Below are positions 19,672 through 20,019 of a stretch of 20,019 nt of DNA, one piece after another. Position 1 is the first letter of the stretch; each line of letters starts with the position of its first letter. The DNA is taken from positions 1 to 20,019 of the IMG/VR virus record IMGVR_UViG_3300042868_008383. One strand, given 5' to 3'. The position numbers and the translations under genes were made by a program. The notes beneath the pieces are model-generated. The model saw nothing but the letters and a program-made list of their open reading frames with translations. It did no database searches and had not been told where the DNA came from. Origin of the DNA: a virus.

Positions 19672-19887
19672 ATGTTCTGGAGAAAGACAGAGGCAGTCAT
19701 GCCTAAGCGTGACGTGCAGGCAGAGGCAGCACTGGGGATCAGCAACGCAGCATCCGTGTTGCCGCCCAAGCGGTTCATGGACTTAGTTTACTGGGCCATT
19801 GTAGCTAACCGCCAGATCAGCACCGAGGACATGGACACGCTGGCGAACCGCCTGTCGCGCATGGCGTGGGAACGAGGGCGGAAATGA
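19672..19887 (+). CDS. Hypothetical protein, 71 aa
   Basis: The 71-residue protein starts MFWRKTEAVMPKRDVQAEAA and has two predicted helices (KRFMDLVYWAIVANRQ, then TEDMDTLANRLSRMAWERG). A GAGGAGAG site precedes the ATG by a few bases, 10 bp after the helicase stop. The stop overlaps the next gene as ATGA. No family is recognised. A later in-frame ATG at codon 10 is possible but lacks a ribosome site. Confidence 0.6.
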   Translation: MFWRKTEAVMPKRDVQAEAALGISNAASVLPPKRFMDLVYWAIVANRQISTEDMDTLANRLSRMAWERGRK

Positions 19888-20019
19888 AAGAGCTGACAAG
19901 CGAAGCCCAACAGGGCGCGATCCACCTGAAGTGGGGCTTCTTGCCTGTGTTTATGGTCCGCATGGCGGTGCCAGCCTACGCGCCGGGGACTTGGAAGTGG
20001 GGTCGCTGGCGCTATGCGC
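19884..20019 (+). CDS. Partial gene running off the right edge
   Basis: The ATG at 19884 overlaps the previous stop and the frame is open to the window end (45 codons seen). The product starts MKELTSEAQQGAIHLKWGFL and is Trp/Tyr/Pro-rich near the edge (TWKWGRWRYA). No family can be named from the visible part. Confidence 0.55.
   Translation, partial: MKELTSEAQQGAIHLKWGFLPVFMVRMAVPAYAPGTWKWGRWRYA

Noticed and set aside
1-20019. tRNA genes, integrase and reverse transcriptase (diversity-generating element)
   Set aside because: I looked for tRNA-like cloverleaf ends, tyrosine or serine recombinase patterns and an RT motif among the frames and saw none.

Overview
The window is a stretch of a tailed double-stranded DNA phage (or prophage) genome. 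The structural genes point to a podovirus-like virion of the SU10/phiEco32 type: an SU10-type major capsid protein, a roughly 700-residue portal, an acidic scaffold and an SU10-like neck adaptor. The host is probably a GC-rich proteobacterium, perhaps an alphaproteobacterium. That is inferred only from base composition and gene style. No integrase, tRNA, CRISPR array or polymerase is visible.

Left two thirds, minus strand (about 11.77 kb down to 1): one tightly packed late operon. In transcription order it runs: structured leader, candidate small terminase, an intrinsic-terminator-like hairpin, a 14-codon micro-gene, a cysteine-rich protein, a small basic protein, large terminase, two very small proteins, portal, a small protein, scaffold, major capsid protein, hairpin, two small head/neck proteins, adaptor, a small tail protein, an internally repetitive virion protein, a tail fibre, a tail-assembly chaperone, a membrane/coiled-coil protein, and a lipoprotein cut by the window edge. 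The last two could form a spanin-like lysis pair. Many junctions are ATGA, GTGA or TAATG overlaps. These fix several starts and reveal genes of 14 to 57 codons.

Middle (about 11.8 to 13.4 kb): an HNH-AP2 homing-type endonuclease on the minus strand, then about 1.06 kb without a convincing gene. This gap is unusually rich in structure: nine TGACT pentamers in 190 bp, all in one orientation; paired 11-bp ATTGGT iterons; several palindromes; a stem-loop repeat shared with the late-operon leader; and a promoter whose -35 hexamer lies in a palindrome (GTCAAnnTTGAC) also found at the late promoter. I infer a control region and possible replication origin between two divergent transcription units.

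Right third, plus strand (13.4 to 20.0 kb): first a GC-rich block with a 30-codon membrane peptide, a MoxR/CobS-like AAA+ ATPase and a vWA-like partner protein. Next come tandem repeats (seven perfect 20-bp copies, then three 11-bp copies, then CAAGA-rich DNA) and a strong promoter. The following compact operon encodes a DUF2958 protein, a 57-residue HTH protein, several unknown proteins (one with two copies of an HNH-associated N-terminal domain but no HNH), an SNF2-type helicase, and a gene running off the edge. This looks like the early, host-takeover and replication side of the genome.

The most notable signals are the strand-oriented TGACT/CTGACT motif, which is enriched across the whole window and clustered in the intergenic region, the paired iterons, and the AAA+/vWA-like gene pair.
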